Positions 45,123-54,033 of a stretch of DNA of 64,000 nt are shown one piece after another. This DNA comes from Rhizobiales bacterium UBA3584. GTDB lineage: Bacteria; Pseudomonadota; Alphaproteobacteria; Rhizobiales; Devosiaceae. Made by a program: the position numbers and the translations under genes. Within the stretch, counting starts at the first letter, position 1. Each line of letters begins with the position of its first letter. The notes beneath the pieces were generated by a model, which ran no database searches, had not been told where the DNA came from, and saw only the letters and a list, made by a program, of their open reading frames with translations. Location: positions 1 through 64,000 of the forward strand of contig DFMV01000047.1 in the NCBI GenBank assembly GCA_002375765.1. The letters are read 5' to 3'.

Positions 45123-45737
45123 CTAAGGAAAAGGATTCTCGCTTGTCCCGAGGAACGCCTGATCGCCCCACAACTCGCGAATCACAACATCGCGTCCACA
45201 ACCGATCCGGTAGCGTTCATAATGGTCCGGATTGGTCTTGTAGAAATCCTGATGCTCGGGCCCCGCAGGATAGAATGTGGCGGCCGGCTTGATCTCGGTC
45301 ACGATCGTATAACCGCTCGATTCGGCAATGGCGGCCTTGCTCGCCTCGGCAATAGCGGCCTGCTCATCATTGAGCGCAAAGATGGCCGGCTTGTACATCG
45401 GGCCATAGTCGCAGAACTGTCCCTCCGCATCGGTCGGGTCGGTGGTGTGCCAATAGACCGTGAGAAGTTCCTCATAGCTCACGACTTCCGGGTCGAAAGT
45501 AATTTGGACCGACTCGTAATGGCCAGTGTCGCCGCCATAGGCGACCTGGTTGTAGGTGGGATTTTCGACATGACCGCCAGCAAAGCCAGATACGGCCTCG
45601 GAAACGCCTTCCACCTTCTCGAAATTGGATTCAACGCTCCAGAAACACCCGCCGGCAAAAAGCGCGGTATCGGCCAGTGCGGGGCTTGCGGCAAACGCGC
45701 TCGCAGCGGTTGCCAGGGCAATCAGTGTGCGATGCAT
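45123..45737 (-). CDS. msrA: Peptide-methionine (S)-S-oxide reductase MsrA, exported form
   Basis: MsrA repairs oxidised methionine. The catalytic GCFWSVESNFEKVEGV motif is present near residue 30, with GDTGHYESVQ and YWHTTDPT. A signal peptide (MHRTLIALATAASAFAASPALA) precedes it, so this is a periplasmic version, unlike the common cytosolic MsrA. Length 204. No MsrB follows. Confidence 0.93.
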   Translation of the reverse strand: MHRTLIALATAASAFAASPALADTALFAGGCFWSVESNFEKVEGVSEAVSGFAGGHVENPTYNQVAYGGDTGHYESVQITFDPEVVSYEELLTVYWHTTDPTDAEGQFCDYGPMYKPAIFALNDEQAAIAEASKAAIAESSGYTIVTEIKPAATFYPAGPEHQDFYKTNPDHYERYRIGCGRDVVIRELWGDQAFLGTSENPFP

Positions 45738-45899
45738 GCTGCACCTCCTCGTTTGCGTCAGTTGGAACGCCTACGACCTCAACAGCAAGTCAAAGCCGCG
45801 TGAGCGTACGCAATTCTTCGTATTTTAAGCAATTACGGTAAGCGCCCGGCAATGGTTTCAGCCTAATGTCGCCGCCAGTTCGCCCCCGGAGCTCATTGC

Positions 45900-46760
45900 A
45901 TGACCAGCTTTTCCCAACCCGGCCCTTCCCGGCAGGGCAATTACAGTCTTGGCCGGCTGGCACTCGCAACAGCTTACTGGCTCAAACCCCAGCGCGTTAA
46001 GCACTTTCCGGGACTTGTGGCCGGGCTTGTGGGAGATCGCCTGGTGCGTCCTGCCCCGATCCCCGACGCCTCGCGAATCCGAACCTCTCCACCGGGATTT
46101 GCGGGTCTGGCCAACGATTTGTCGACCCCGGTCGTGCTCGAAGCGATGGCGCGCGGATTTTACCCCCAGGGCCATTGGGGCGCCATGAAATGGTGGTCGC
46201 CCCCCGAGCGGGCCATCATGGATCTTGCGTCGGTTCATATCGCCAAACGGTTCCGCCGCACCATGCGCGGATCGGACATGCGCATCGCGTTCGACACCGA
46301 TTTTGCCGGTGTGATCGATGGTTGTGCCGCCCCGCGCGCCCCTTCACGCCCCCATCTCACCTGGATCACCCCAAAAGCCCGGGCCCTGTATATGCGGCTG
46401 CACGCCGAGGGCCACGCCCATTCGGTGGAAGTTTTTGACGCCGAAGGCAAACTCGTTGGCGGCTTGTTCGGCGTAACCATCGGGCCGGTATTTTCAGCGC
46501 TATCGATGTTCCACATTGCTGACAATGCATCGAAATTCGCTATCGTCAGCCTTTACCATCATCTGGCCGATGCGGGCTTTACCACGGTCGATCACCAGAT
46601 CATGTCACCCTGGGTCGAAGCGCTCGGCGGCACCGTCCTCCAGCGCGGCGAATATGAGGCCCTCCTCACCCGCCCGGCACAGACCACGCTCGGCACCGGC
46701 CAATGGCAAGCCAAGTTCAGCCTCGCCGACACCGCGGGCTGGTCACCGGAAACGGCCTAA
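45900..46760 (+). CDS. Divergent Aat-like leucyl/phenylalanyl-tRNA-protein transferase family protein
   Basis: The 286-residue protein shares the Aat C-terminal fold: MRLHAEGHAHSVEVFDAEG, LVGGLFGVTIGPVFSALSMF and DNASKFAIVSLYHHLADAGF, then TVDHQIMSPWVEALGG. In Aat the GESMF motif carries an important Glu; here it is ALSMF, so that Glu is lost, while the Asp/Gln of IDCQ are kept (VDHQ). It also has about 60 extra N-terminal residues. It may be a different acyltransferase rather than an N-degron enzyme. Start at MTSFSQP is plausible; SD is weak. Confidence 0.7.
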   Translation: MTSFSQPGPSRQGNYSLGRLALATAYWLKPQRVKHFPGLVAGLVGDRLVRPAPIPDASRIRTSPPGFAGLANDLSTPVVLEAMARGFYPQGHWGAMKWWSPPERAIMDLASVHIAKRFRRTMRGSDMRIAFDTDFAGVIDGCAAPRAPSRPHLTWITPKARALYMRLHAEGHAHSVEVFDAEGKLVGGLFGVTIGPVFSALSMFHIADNASKFAIVSLYHHLADAGFTTVDHQIMSPWVEALGGTVLQRGEYEALLTRPAQTTLGTGQWQAKFSLADTAGWSPETA

Positions 46761-47702
46761 TTACTGGGCCACGATCCCCAGACGCGCAATCAGCCCACGA
46801 TGGTTCGACCCGAGAGGGTCCGCCATCGCTTCGATCTGGTCGACAATAATCGGCGCGCGCGAAAAGACATGGTCGATGGGAACACCAAGAGGGCCCAGTT
46901 CGGTCGGCCAGGTCGCATTGTAGCGCGATGGCGGCAACAGATCGGCCCCTTTCACCAGGTCATCGACGGCATCGGCCCAGGGAGCGGAATTGAAGTCGCC
47001 GGCCAACACAAGCGCCCCTTCCATCCGTGACACCTGCCGCGTCAGACGCCGCATTTCGAGCAGCCCCGCATCGTCGAAATAAGGTTTGGTCAGATGCGCG
47101 GCAACCAGCGTGACCGGCTCCCCGCCAATCACGGTGCGCGCCACGACCATGCGGTTGGGATAGATGTTACCCAACGACCGAATTTCGGTATCTTGCAGCG
47201 GCAGCTTTGAAAGCATCATCAGATCGCATTCATTCTCGGCCACACAGCCGGCGCGATAAGGATAAACAGCTTCAAGCTCAGGCAAATGCTGCCGCATCCG
47301 CGCCGCTTCAAGAACAAAGACGATATCGGCCCCCGACCCGGCGATGAAGGCCGCAACGTCGGCGTGCCTTTCGTTGGATTCGAGGACATTGAAACTCAGC
47401 AGCGTAAATTCGGCCGCCCGCTCGAGCCCTTGCAAGGGCGCCCGCGCCTCATATTGCGCCGCCACGCGCCAGATCACATGCCCTGCAGCAAAAAGCGCCA
47501 TCGCCACAACGAGCCCCGCCCGCCACGGCGCGCCGGCCAGCGCAAGCAAAAGGGCAAGCCCGACAAGGCTTGCCCCGATATGGAGTTGCAGCGATTGCAG
47601 CAGGGACTGGCCGGGCAGGCCGAGGTCGATTCGTGTCAGCACCAGAATGCCGGCGGCAACCAGGCCAAAGCCTGTGAGCACGCCACGGATCTCGGCCATC
47701 AT
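46761..47702 (-). CDS. Membrane-anchored endonuclease/exonuclease/phosphatase (EEP) family protein
   Basis: About 313 residues: three hydrophobic segments (about 5-80: LTGFGLVAAGILVLTRI, LHIGASLVGLALLLALAG, GLVVAMALFAAGHVIWRV), then an EEP catalytic domain with LLSFNVLE, VFVLEAA, LVAAHL, LAGDFNS and GSNHRGL. The domain probably faces the periplasm. Members cleave phosphodiesters in nucleic acids or lipids; the substrate is unknown. It follows leuA after a hairpin. Confidence 0.83.
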   Translation of the reverse strand: MMAEIRGVLTGFGLVAAGILVLTRIDLGLPGQSLLQSLQLHIGASLVGLALLLALAGAPWRAGLVVAMALFAAGHVIWRVAAQYEARAPLQGLERAAEFTLLSFNVLESNERHADVAAFIAGSGADIVFVLEAARMRQHLPELEAVYPYRAGCVAENECDLMMLSKLPLQDTEIRSLGNIYPNRMVVARTVIGGEPVTLVAAHLTKPYFDDAGLLEMRRLTRQVSRMEGALVLAGDFNSAPWADAVDDLVKGADLLPPSRYNATWPTELGPLGVPIDHVFSRAPIIVDQIEAMADPLGSNHRGLIARLGIVAQ

Positions 47703-47727
47703 TGCCACTATATCGTCGTCCCCTGGA

Positions 47728-47754
47728 GTGTTTCCAAAACGCGCCTGGAAACAC
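47728..47754 (-). terminator. Hairpin after leuA
   Basis: Perfect 8-bp stem (GTGTTTCC / GGAAACAC) with an 11-base loop between leuA and the EEP gene; no clear U-run, so termination may be partial. Confidence 0.4.
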
Positions 47755-47764
47755 CAAATACCAA

Positions 47765-49318
47765 TCAGCCCGCCAGCGCGCCCTGTGCCGGAGCCCCGCG
47801 CTCCACCAGCAACCGGTTATAGGCATTGAGATAGGCACGGGCCGAAGCAACCAGCGTATCGGGTTCGGTTGCGTTGCCCGACGCGATACGCCCGTTCAAT
47901 TCCAGCCGTACATGCGCGTTGGCCTGAGCGTCGGTTCCACCGGTCACACCATCCACGGCATAGAGCACCAGATGCGGGCTGGCATTGACCGCCTTCTTGA
48001 TCGCCGAAAAGATCGCGTCGACCGAACCCGTGCCGTCGAAAGAGACTTCAACCGGCGCGCCGTCCACGGCCACCTTGAGTTCGCACCGATGCACGCCGCC
48101 GGTCTTGGACGTCACGCTCATATCCACCAGCTTGATACGATCGGCCCCCGAGCCGATTTCGTCGTCCACCAGGGCGATGATGTCGTCGTCATAGACGTGC
48201 TTTTTGCGGTCGGCCAGATCCTTGAAACGCTGGAAGGCCTCCTGGAACTGGTTATCGGCCAGTTCGTACCCCAGATCCTTCAGCTTTTCCTTGAAGGCGT
48301 GGCGGCCCGAATGTTTGCCCATCACCAACGAGGTCGATTTGATTCCCACGCTTTCGGGGGTCATGATCTCGTAGGTCGAAGCGTTCTTGAGCATGCCGTC
48401 CTGATGGATGCCGCTCTCATGGGCAAAGGCATTCTTGCCCACGATGGCCTTGTTGTACTGAACCGGGAAATTCGCCGCCGCCGATACCGCCCGTGAGGCC
48501 CGCGAAAGGTGCGTGGTTTCGATTTCGGTGTGATAGGGCAATGCATCGGCGCGGGTGCGCAATGCCATCACCACCTCTTCGAGCGCCGCGTTGCCGGCCC
48601 TCTCCCCGATCCCGTTGATGGTGCACTCCACCTGCCGCGCACCCGCGCGGACACCCGCCAGCGAATTGGCCACCGCCATGCCCAGATCGTTATGGCAATG
48701 GGTGGAAAAGATCGCCTTGTCCGAATTGGGCACCATTTCGATCAGATCGTGGATCAACTGGTAATAATCTTCGGGCGTCGAATACCCCACAGTGTCGGGA
48801 ATATTGATCGTCGTCGCCCCGGCCTTGATTGCCGCTTCGGTGCAGCGGGCCAGAAATTCTATCGGCGTGCGGGTCGCGTCCATTCCCGACCATTCGACGT
48901 CGTCGATGAGGTTTCGGGCCTGCGTCACCGTCTTGGTGACGATCTCGAGCACCTCGTCCTCGGTCTTTTTCATCTGGTGGGCCAGATGGATGGGCGAGGT
49001 CGAAACGAAAGTGTGGATGCGCCCGCGCTTGGCGAACCGCACCGCCTCTCCGGCCCGGTCGATATCGGCTGGAATGGCACGGGCCAAGCCGCAGATCACT
49101 GAGTTCTTGGCGCGCTTGGCAACGGTTGCCACCGCTTCAAAGTCGCCGTTCGAGGCAATGGGAAACCCCGCTTCGATGATATCGACGCCCATGGTGTCGA
49201 GGATTTCGGCCACCTGGAGCTTTTCTTCCAGCGTCATGGTGGCGCCGGGGCTCTGCTCTCCGTCGCGCAGCGTGGTGTCGAAAATATAGACGCGGTCGGT
49301 ATTGGCTTGGTTGGTCAT
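47765..49318 (-). CDS. leuA: 2-isopropylmalate synthase LeuA
   Basis: LeuA condenses acetyl-CoA with 2-oxoisovalerate, the first step to leucine. DTTLRDGEQSPGATM binds the metal and substrate, HCHNDLGMAVANSLAG is the HxH region, and the last about 120 residues are the leucine-sensing regulatory domain (DMSVTSKTGGVHRCELKV). Length 517 is normal. GGAAG lies 7 bases before the ATG. A leucine-rich leader peptide with a hairpin precedes it, so it is controlled by attenuation as well as feedback. Confidence 0.96.
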   Translation of the reverse strand: MTNQANTDRVYIFDTTLRDGEQSPGATMTLEEKLQVAEILDTMGVDIIEAGFPIASNGDFEAVATVAKRAKNSVICGLARAIPADIDRAGEAVRFAKRGRIHTFVSTSPIHLAHQMKKTEDEVLEIVTKTVTQARNLIDDVEWSGMDATRTPIEFLARCTEAAIKAGATTINIPDTVGYSTPEDYYQLIHDLIEMVPNSDKAIFSTHCHNDLGMAVANSLAGVRAGARQVECTINGIGERAGNAALEEVVMALRTRADALPYHTEIETTHLSRASRAVSAAANFPVQYNKAIVGKNAFAHESGIHQDGMLKNASTYEIMTPESVGIKSTSLVMGKHSGRHAFKEKLKDLGYELADNQFQEAFQRFKDLADRKKHVYDDDIIALVDDEIGSGADRIKLVDMSVTSKTGGVHRCELKVAVDGAPVEVSFDGTGSVDAIFSAIKKAVNASPHLVLYAVDGVTGGTDAQANAHVRLELNGRIASGNATEPDTLVASARAYLNAYNRLLVERGAPAQGALAG

Positions 49319-49405
49319 TTTGGTCTTCCTTGATCGGCCACCTGCGCGAGATCGCTTTGCGTATGCAGCAGGTTATGGCCGGACATTGATGTTCGGCGTT
49401 ATGGC

Positions 49406-49456
49406 AAAATCCCCTGACGACCCGTCCGCATATTGCAGACTGCCGGTTATCAGGGG
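49406..49456 (-). terminator. Attenuator hairpin before leuA
   Basis: On the minus strand CCCCTGA (49456-49450) pairs with TCAGGGG (49417-49411), enclosing a second imperfect stem (GTCTGCA / TGCGGAC), and ATTTT follows. The left arm contains the stop codon of the leader peptide, so ribosome position would decide whether it forms. Confidence 0.65.
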
Positions 49457-49578
49457 CTGATAAGGAGAAGTAGGAGGGCGGCCGAAAGCAGCAGCGCCGA
49501 ACCCACAAGGATACGGGCCTGCAAGGCTTTTTGCCTGCTGGCGGCTATGGCGATTGCGCGGTTTGCACTGCGGCGCAT
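49450..49578 (-). CDS. leuA leader peptide
   Basis: A 42-residue frame starting MRRSANRAIA and ending SALLLSAALLLLLISP-stop. The last 16 codons contain eight Leu codons, five of them in a row, directly before the stop and overlapping the left arm of an attenuator. This is the layout of leucine leader peptides: stalling on scarce Leu-tRNA would block the terminator. AAGG lies 8 bases before the ATG. A small membrane peptide is the alternative reading, but position before leuA favours a leader. Confidence 0.7.
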   Translation of the reverse strand: MRRSANRAIAIAASRQKALQARILVGSALLLSAALLLLLISP

Positions 49579-49599
49579 CGGTACGGCCTTGCCCTTCCT

Positions 49600-49628
49600 G
49601 ATAAATCGACAAGCGGACAATGGTCCAA
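49600..49628 (-). promoter_or_regulatory. Promoter of the leuA leader
   Basis: On the minus strand TTGGAC (49628-49623) and TTTATC (49605-49600) are exactly 17 bases apart and would start RNA about 15 bases before the leader peptide ATG. Confidence 0.5.
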
Positions 49629-49857
49629 TTGAGCGCCAAGCGCAAGACTTCGCGCAACAATAATAGAGCTTTAGAGCCGATACTTTGGTCGGACGATTGC
49701 GTTGCGGCAGCACTGTCCGGTCATCGTGGTCAATCACACCTTCGATCATCACCGCCGCCGCGCCACTGATGCACACGTGTTTGACTCGACCGCCCTCACC
49801 CTTTGGAAGCCCGACCAACGCCACCCTGTATAGCAAAAACTGGCCCTTCCAGTTCCA

Positions 49858-50919
49858 TCACCCCGCCACTTTGCGCATCAACGCTTCCAGCGGGCCACGC
49901 GGCCGGAGCCGCGCCCACCCTGCAGCATAGATGCAGGCAACAACGCAGAAGGCAAATGCTGCAAGTGTCGCGCCGGCGGCCGTCTGCCCTCCAGCCAAGC
50001 CGAAGGCCTCCAGCAGCCCCATCCCGACGACGATATGCGCAACATAGAGCGTAAGCGTCTGTCGCCCTGTTGCCATCAGAACGCCAAGAAAACCGCCGCT
50101 GCCGAGATGATCCGCAACCCAAACGTACAAGCCGATGAGAACGGAAGCCGATGCCATGCCTGTTATCGAGAAAAGCGGGCCAGGCGGCACTGGCAATGTC
50201 GTTGCGAGCGGAGACAACTCGGGATGAAGGCCTGCGAGAATTTCCGCCAGCACCCCGCTGACCAAAGTCATCGTTGCGACCAGCGCAATCCCGGTCCCGA
50301 TCATCAACAGCTGAACCCGGCGTGCACTCAACTCGATCCGGCTCAGCACCACTCCAAAGTGGAAAAAACCGAACCAGGGAATGACAGGATGCCATCCATT
50401 AAACATCAGATTGCGCACGAACCCGGCTGGCGTCCAGAAGTCGACATAGGAATAGTCGAGCCAGTTCCACCCCGCGTCATAGTTCAAAACGAAAACCAGC
50501 GCGACAAAGCCGATATTGAGAGCCACCATGGCCGACACGAGGAGCGCTGTGGATTGCGAGAGCACCACCGCGCCAAACAGAAAATAGAAGGCGTAATAAT
50601 GCAGGATATCAGCGGGGAATATCAGCATGTTCACCAGTCCTAGCACCAACAGAAAGGCGCCGCGCTTGAGCGTGGTGCCGATTGAATTGTCCCCGAAGCG
50701 CGCACAGGCCAGCCCGGCCCCCAGTCCCGCAAGAACAACAAAGCTGGCCGCCGCCTTGCCCTCAACGAGTAAGCTCAACCAGTGGAGCAGCCCTTCGCCA
50801 CCCTCGGCGCCCATGACGATCTTGAAGTTCACCAGAACCATTCCCGCAAACGCAAAAAAGCGCGCCAGATCGAGCCCTTCGAGCCGGCCCGGGGAACCGG
50901 GCGTGGACTGTGCGTGCAT
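49858..50919 (-). CDS. DUF418/acyltransferase-like multispan membrane protein
   Basis: About 353 residues and 9-10 membrane helices. Opening LEGLDLARFFAFAGMVLVNF and late GRQTLTLYVAHIVVGMGLLEA resemble the DUF418 / heparan-acetyltransferase-like group (COG2311). Start chosen at MHAQSTP (50919), 9 bases after GAGGAG; MGQMHAQ at 50928 is also possible. It is divergent from a TetR gene with a palindrome between, so it is likely the regulated target. Substrate unknown. Confidence 0.8.
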   Translation of the reverse strand: MHAQSTPGSPGRLEGLDLARFFAFAGMVLVNFKIVMGAEGGEGLLHWLSLLVEGKAAASFVVLAGLGAGLACARFGDNSIGTTLKRGAFLLVLGLVNMLIFPADILHYYAFYFLFGAVVLSQSTALLVSAMVALNIGFVALVFVLNYDAGWNWLDYSYVDFWTPAGFVRNLMFNGWHPVIPWFGFFHFGVVLSRIELSARRVQLLMIGTGIALVATMTLVSGVLAEILAGLHPELSPLATTLPVPPGPLFSITGMASASVLIGLYVWVADHLGSGGFLGVLMATGRQTLTLYVAHIVVGMGLLEAFGLAGGQTAAGATLAAFAFCVVACIYAAGWARLRPRGPLEALMRKVAG

Positions 50920-51002
50920 TTGTCCCATCTCCTCGCCTTCGGCCAACGGCCCTTTCCCAAACCGGAAGCGTCCTTGAAAACGCCTTCATTCGTCGTTAAA
51001 AA

Positions 51003-51016
51003 AACGAACGTTCGTT
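51003..51016. promoter_or_regulatory. TetR-type operator between divergent genes
   Basis: A perfect 14-base palindrome AACGAACGTTCGTT lies between the leftward DUF418-like gene and the rightward TetR gene, the normal place for a TetR dimer to control both. Confidence 0.65.
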
Positions 51017-51052
51017 CATTTTCTAGACGCTGTAGAGGAAAATTGCAAGCCC

Positions 51053-51622
51053 ATGTCCAGGATGGAAAAAGCCGGCTTCCGGAAACAAAAGATCATCGAA
51101 GCAACTGTCGTCTGCATTCTGGAAAAAGGATATCATCAGGCCGGTATGCGCGACATCGCAGAGGCTGCGGGTGTCAGCCTCGGCAATTTATACAATCATT
51201 TCCCGGGCAAGCAGGCCATTCTGATGGAGTTGGCCGCAATCGAAGGCGCAGAACTGGAACCCTTCATAGCACTTCTAGACGCCGCGAAGCGTCCCCAGGA
51301 CTCCCTGTCCGCCTTCGCAAATGCCTATCTCGACTATATGGCCGCGCCCGAAAATGCATTGCTGACGCTCGAGTTGACCGCCGAGTCCTTCCGCGAGCCG
51401 CAGATCGCGGCGATTTTTCAGGCCAACCGATCAAGGTTGATCGCAGCGCTCGGCAGCACGCTCGGTCTTGAGACACCGAACCGCGATCTCTATGCCGAAA
51501 TGGTTCTCGATCTCATCGAAGGGACCGCGCTTCGCGCCGTCGCCGAACGTCGCCGCCCAGATGCCGCGGCGCGCAAGGCTCTGCACCAAATGCTCGCCGG
51601 CGCGGCCAAACGCCCCGCCTAG
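51053..51622 (+). CDS. TetR-family regulator (divergent from DUF418-like gene)
   Basis: A 189-residue TetR repressor. The N-terminal helix-turn-helix is KIIEATVVCILEKGYHQAGM-RDIAEAAGVSLGNLYNHFPGK; the rest is the helical ligand domain. It resembles AcrR-type regulators that sense small hydrophobic compounds. A perfect palindrome 37 bases upstream suggests control of itself and the divergent membrane gene. Confidence 0.9.
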   Translation: MSRMEKAGFRKQKIIEATVVCILEKGYHQAGMRDIAEAAGVSLGNLYNHFPGKQAILMELAAIEGAELEPFIALLDAAKRPQDSLSAFANAYLDYMAAPENALLTLELTAESFREPQIAAIFQANRSRLIAALGSTLGLETPNRDLYAEMVLDLIEGTALRAVAERRRPDAAARKALHQMLAGAAKRPA

Positions 51623-51650
51623 CGCGGCAGCGATACCCTGCTCCCCAAGA

Positions 51651-52544
51651 CTAGTCGTCCAGATCAAGCACCCCTTCGGCCAGAATGACCGCGGCACCGC
51701 CAATCCCGGCATGCTTGAGCTGGCCACCTTCGATGTTGAACTGCACGCCGATTTCGCTTGGCCGCCCCATTTCGCGACCCTGACGAATCTTGATCGCGTG
51801 ATGCCCGTCGCCATAGCCGCCATGTTCGGCCAGCATGCCGACCAGCGCCGCCGCTGCCGAACCGGTGGCCGCGTCTTCGCCCGCACCATGGGCGACATGA
51901 AACATGCGCGCTGCATAGTCGTTGCCGCGTTCCTTTGGTGTCTTGGTGAAGACATAGACCGAATTGCGTTCGCCCGGAAACGTGTCGGTCCACCCGCGAC
52001 GCTCCAGCGTTATCGCCTCGAGCGCCCGCGCGTCACGCACCGGCACGAGATAGAACGGCAGCCCGGCCGAATAGAGCGCCGGCGTCATGCCATCGCATCC
52101 GATGTCGCTTTCGGTCAGCCCCAAACGCCGCGCAACATCAGCGATCACCACAGGGTCTTCGATCCTCGCAGGGAGCTGTGGCAGAGCGAACTTGGCCTCG
52201 CCGGTTCGCCTGTCGATTCGCTCCATGACAGCCGTGACATTGCCCACACCCAGCTCCAGCCGCACGGCGCTCTGCTTATGCTGCAGGCCCAAAAGCACCG
52301 CCGCACCCACCGTGGGGTGGCCGGCAAACGGCAACTCGCTCGTCGGTGTAAAAATCCGCAAGGCGGCCGTGTGCCGCTCGCCCTTGGGAGCGTTGACGAA
52401 AACCGTCTCGGAAAGATTGAACTCGCGCGCGATCGCCTGCATCCGCGTGGTCGAAAGTTCATCGGCCTTGAGCACGACCGCCAGCGGATTGCCGCTCAGC
52501 CGATCACGGGTGAAAACATCGAGAATGAAATAGGTTAGCTTCAT
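51651..52544 (-). CDS. PhzF-family isomerase/epimerase
   Basis: A 297-residue PhzF-fold protein. [20 protein letters not shown] is the family start, FNLSETVFV holds the catalytic Glu, and [16 protein letters not shown] is the C-domain signature. Members isomerise phenazine precursors or epimerise amino acids; nothing here suggests phenazine synthesis. Start at MKLTYFI. The FAD oxidoreductase gene is divergent, 182 bases away. Confidence 0.9.
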   Translation of the reverse strand: MKLTYFILDVFTRDRLSGNPLAVVLKADELSTTRMQAIAREFNLSETVFVNAPKGERHTAALRIFTPTSELPFAGHPTVGAAVLLGLQHKQSAVRLELGVGNVTAVMERIDRRTGEAKFALPQLPARIEDPVVIADVARRLGLTESDIGCDGMTPALYSAGLPFYLVPVRDARALEAITLERRGWTDTFPGERNSVYVFTKTPKERGNDYAARMFHVAHGAGEDAATGSAAAALVGMLAEHGGYGDGHHAIKIRQGREMGRPSEIGVQFNIEGGQLKHAGIGGAAVILAEGVLDLDD

Positions 52545-52726
52545 CTTTCGGGCAGTCCTCGGGGCAGGTTGGGAGGCGAATTCCATGCGCGTACTCAAAA
52601 CACTATGCCTATCGTCGCAATGGTTACCACCCCCATAATCGGGCTCCTCACGATCGCCGGGAATTTGCGTTTTCCCCGCGACACGATCTCCGGCATTTGG
52701 CACAATAGCCAAGGGGGAGAGCTCGC

Positions 52727-53956
52727 ATGAAACGCACGACTTGCCTCGTCGCCGGGGGCGGTCCCGCCGGCATAATGCTCGGCCTGCTGCTGGCGCGCGG
52801 CGGGGTGGAAGTCATTGTTTGCGAAAAACATGCCGACTTCCTGCGCGATTTCCGCGGCGATACCGTGCACCCTTCGACGATCAGGCTTTTGGACGAGCTC
52901 GGCCTCGGTGCGGAATTCGCGCAACTGCCGCAAAGCAGGCTCCAAAGCCTGCGCCTGCCCACAACGAACGGCGAAAGCATCGACTTCGGCGATTTTTCCG
53001 CGCTCCCGCCGCCTTACAATTATATCGCCATGATCCCGCAATGGGATTTTCTTGGATTTCTGGCCGACCATGCCCGGCGCGAACCGGCCTTCGCACTGTT
53101 TATGGGAACCGAGGTCACCGACCTGCTCTGGCGGGACGACAAAGTTGCCGGGGTCACTGTGCGCACCGATCATGGAGAGGAGATGATCGAAGCCGACCTG
53201 GTCGTCGCGTGCGATGGCCGCCATTCCATCCTGCGAAAGCAGGCCGGGCTGGTCTCTCGCGATTATGACGTGCCTTTTGACGTCTGGTGGTTTCGCCTGC
53301 CCCGCCGCCCCGATGAACAAGCCGAACCGGCAAATCTTGTCCCCAGCTTTGCCGGGCAAGACATCATGCTCGCGATAGCCCGCGAGGGATTCTACCAGAT
53401 TGCGGTCTTCATCCCCAAAGGCACCGATGCACGGCGCCGCGCTCAAGGCATCCAACCCCTTCGCGATATGATCGCCAGATTGCGTCCCGACTTCGCCGAT
53501 CGCGTGGATACGCTCACCTCAATGGAACAGGTCAAGACCCTTGATGTGAAACTCGATCGGCTCAAACGCTGGCATTGCCCCGGGCTGCTCTGTATCGGCG
53601 ATGCCGCTCATGCCATGTCACCTGTCGGTGGTGTCGGCGTAAATCTCGCCATACAGGATGCTGTTGCGACCGCCCGCATTCTCCGCAATCCGCTACGCGC
53701 CGGAACATTGACCGAAACCGACCTCGAGGCCGTGCAACAACGTCGCATGATGCCCACCAGAGTCATTCAGGCCATGCAGCGCATTCTCCATCGTATCGTT
53801 TTCCAGAACGGGTTTCGATCCGAGCACGCCGGACCGCCGCGCTTCATGCTGTTTCTGGCCCGGCACGTTCCCGGCTTCCGCAAAGTTCCAGCGCGCTTTG
53901 TCGCCTTCGGCCCCCGCCCCGAACATGCCCCCGATTTCGCCCGCCGCCAGCCCTGA
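52727..53956 (+). CDS. FAD-dependent monooxygenase-like oxidoreductase
   Basis: The 409-residue protein has the PHBH-type FAD motifs: TTCLVAGGGPAGIMLGLLLA (GxGxxG), VVACDGRHSILRKQAGL (DG motif) and LLCIGDAAHAMSPVGGVGVNLA (GD motif). This class hydroxylates aromatic or other ring compounds using NAD(P)H and oxygen. The substrate is unknown. GGGGGAG lies about 8 bases before the ATG. The ArsR operon follows after 68 bases, but with its own control region. Confidence 0.9.
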   Translation: MKRTTCLVAGGGPAGIMLGLLLARGGVEVIVCEKHADFLRDFRGDTVHPSTIRLLDELGLGAEFAQLPQSRLQSLRLPTTNGESIDFGDFSALPPPYNYIAMIPQWDFLGFLADHARREPAFALFMGTEVTDLLWRDDKVAGVTVRTDHGEEMIEADLVVACDGRHSILRKQAGLVSRDYDVPFDVWWFRLPRRPDEQAEPANLVPSFAGQDIMLAIAREGFYQIAVFIPKGTDARRRAQGIQPLRDMIARLRPDFADRVDTLTSMEQVKTLDVKLDRLKRWHCPGLLCIGDAAHAMSPVGGVGVNLAIQDAVATARILRNPLRAGTLTETDLEAVQQRRMMPTRVIQAMQRILHRIVFQNGFRSEHAGPPRFMLFLARHVPGFRKVPARFVAFGPRPEHAPDFARRQP

Positions 53957-53977
53957 CACTTCAGGCTGGGCGCGCAC

Positions 53978-54033
53978 ATAACTTAGGCATTGACTTAACT
54001 ATCGACGCACTGATAGTTAGGCATATGCTTAAC
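53978..54033 (+). promoter_or_regulatory. Paired ArsR-type operator
   Basis: ACTTAGGCATTGACTTAAC (53978) and AGTTAGGCATATGCTTAAC (54015) match at 15 of 19 positions, 37 bases apart. The second is itself nearly palindromic around GCATATGC and contains the ArsR start codon. TAACTATC / GATAGTTA (53993-54000, 54012-54019) forms a further inverted repeat between them. Confidence 0.6.

Noticed and set aside
49579..49857. A gene upstream of the leuA leader
   Set aside because: Frames are open on both strands but without SD, domain or composition typical of a protein; treated as promoter region.
53987..54019. Classical promoter TTGACT with TAGTTA before the 54 kb ArsR gene
   Set aside because: The spacer is 21 bases, too long for normal sigma-70 use, so I did not annotate it.
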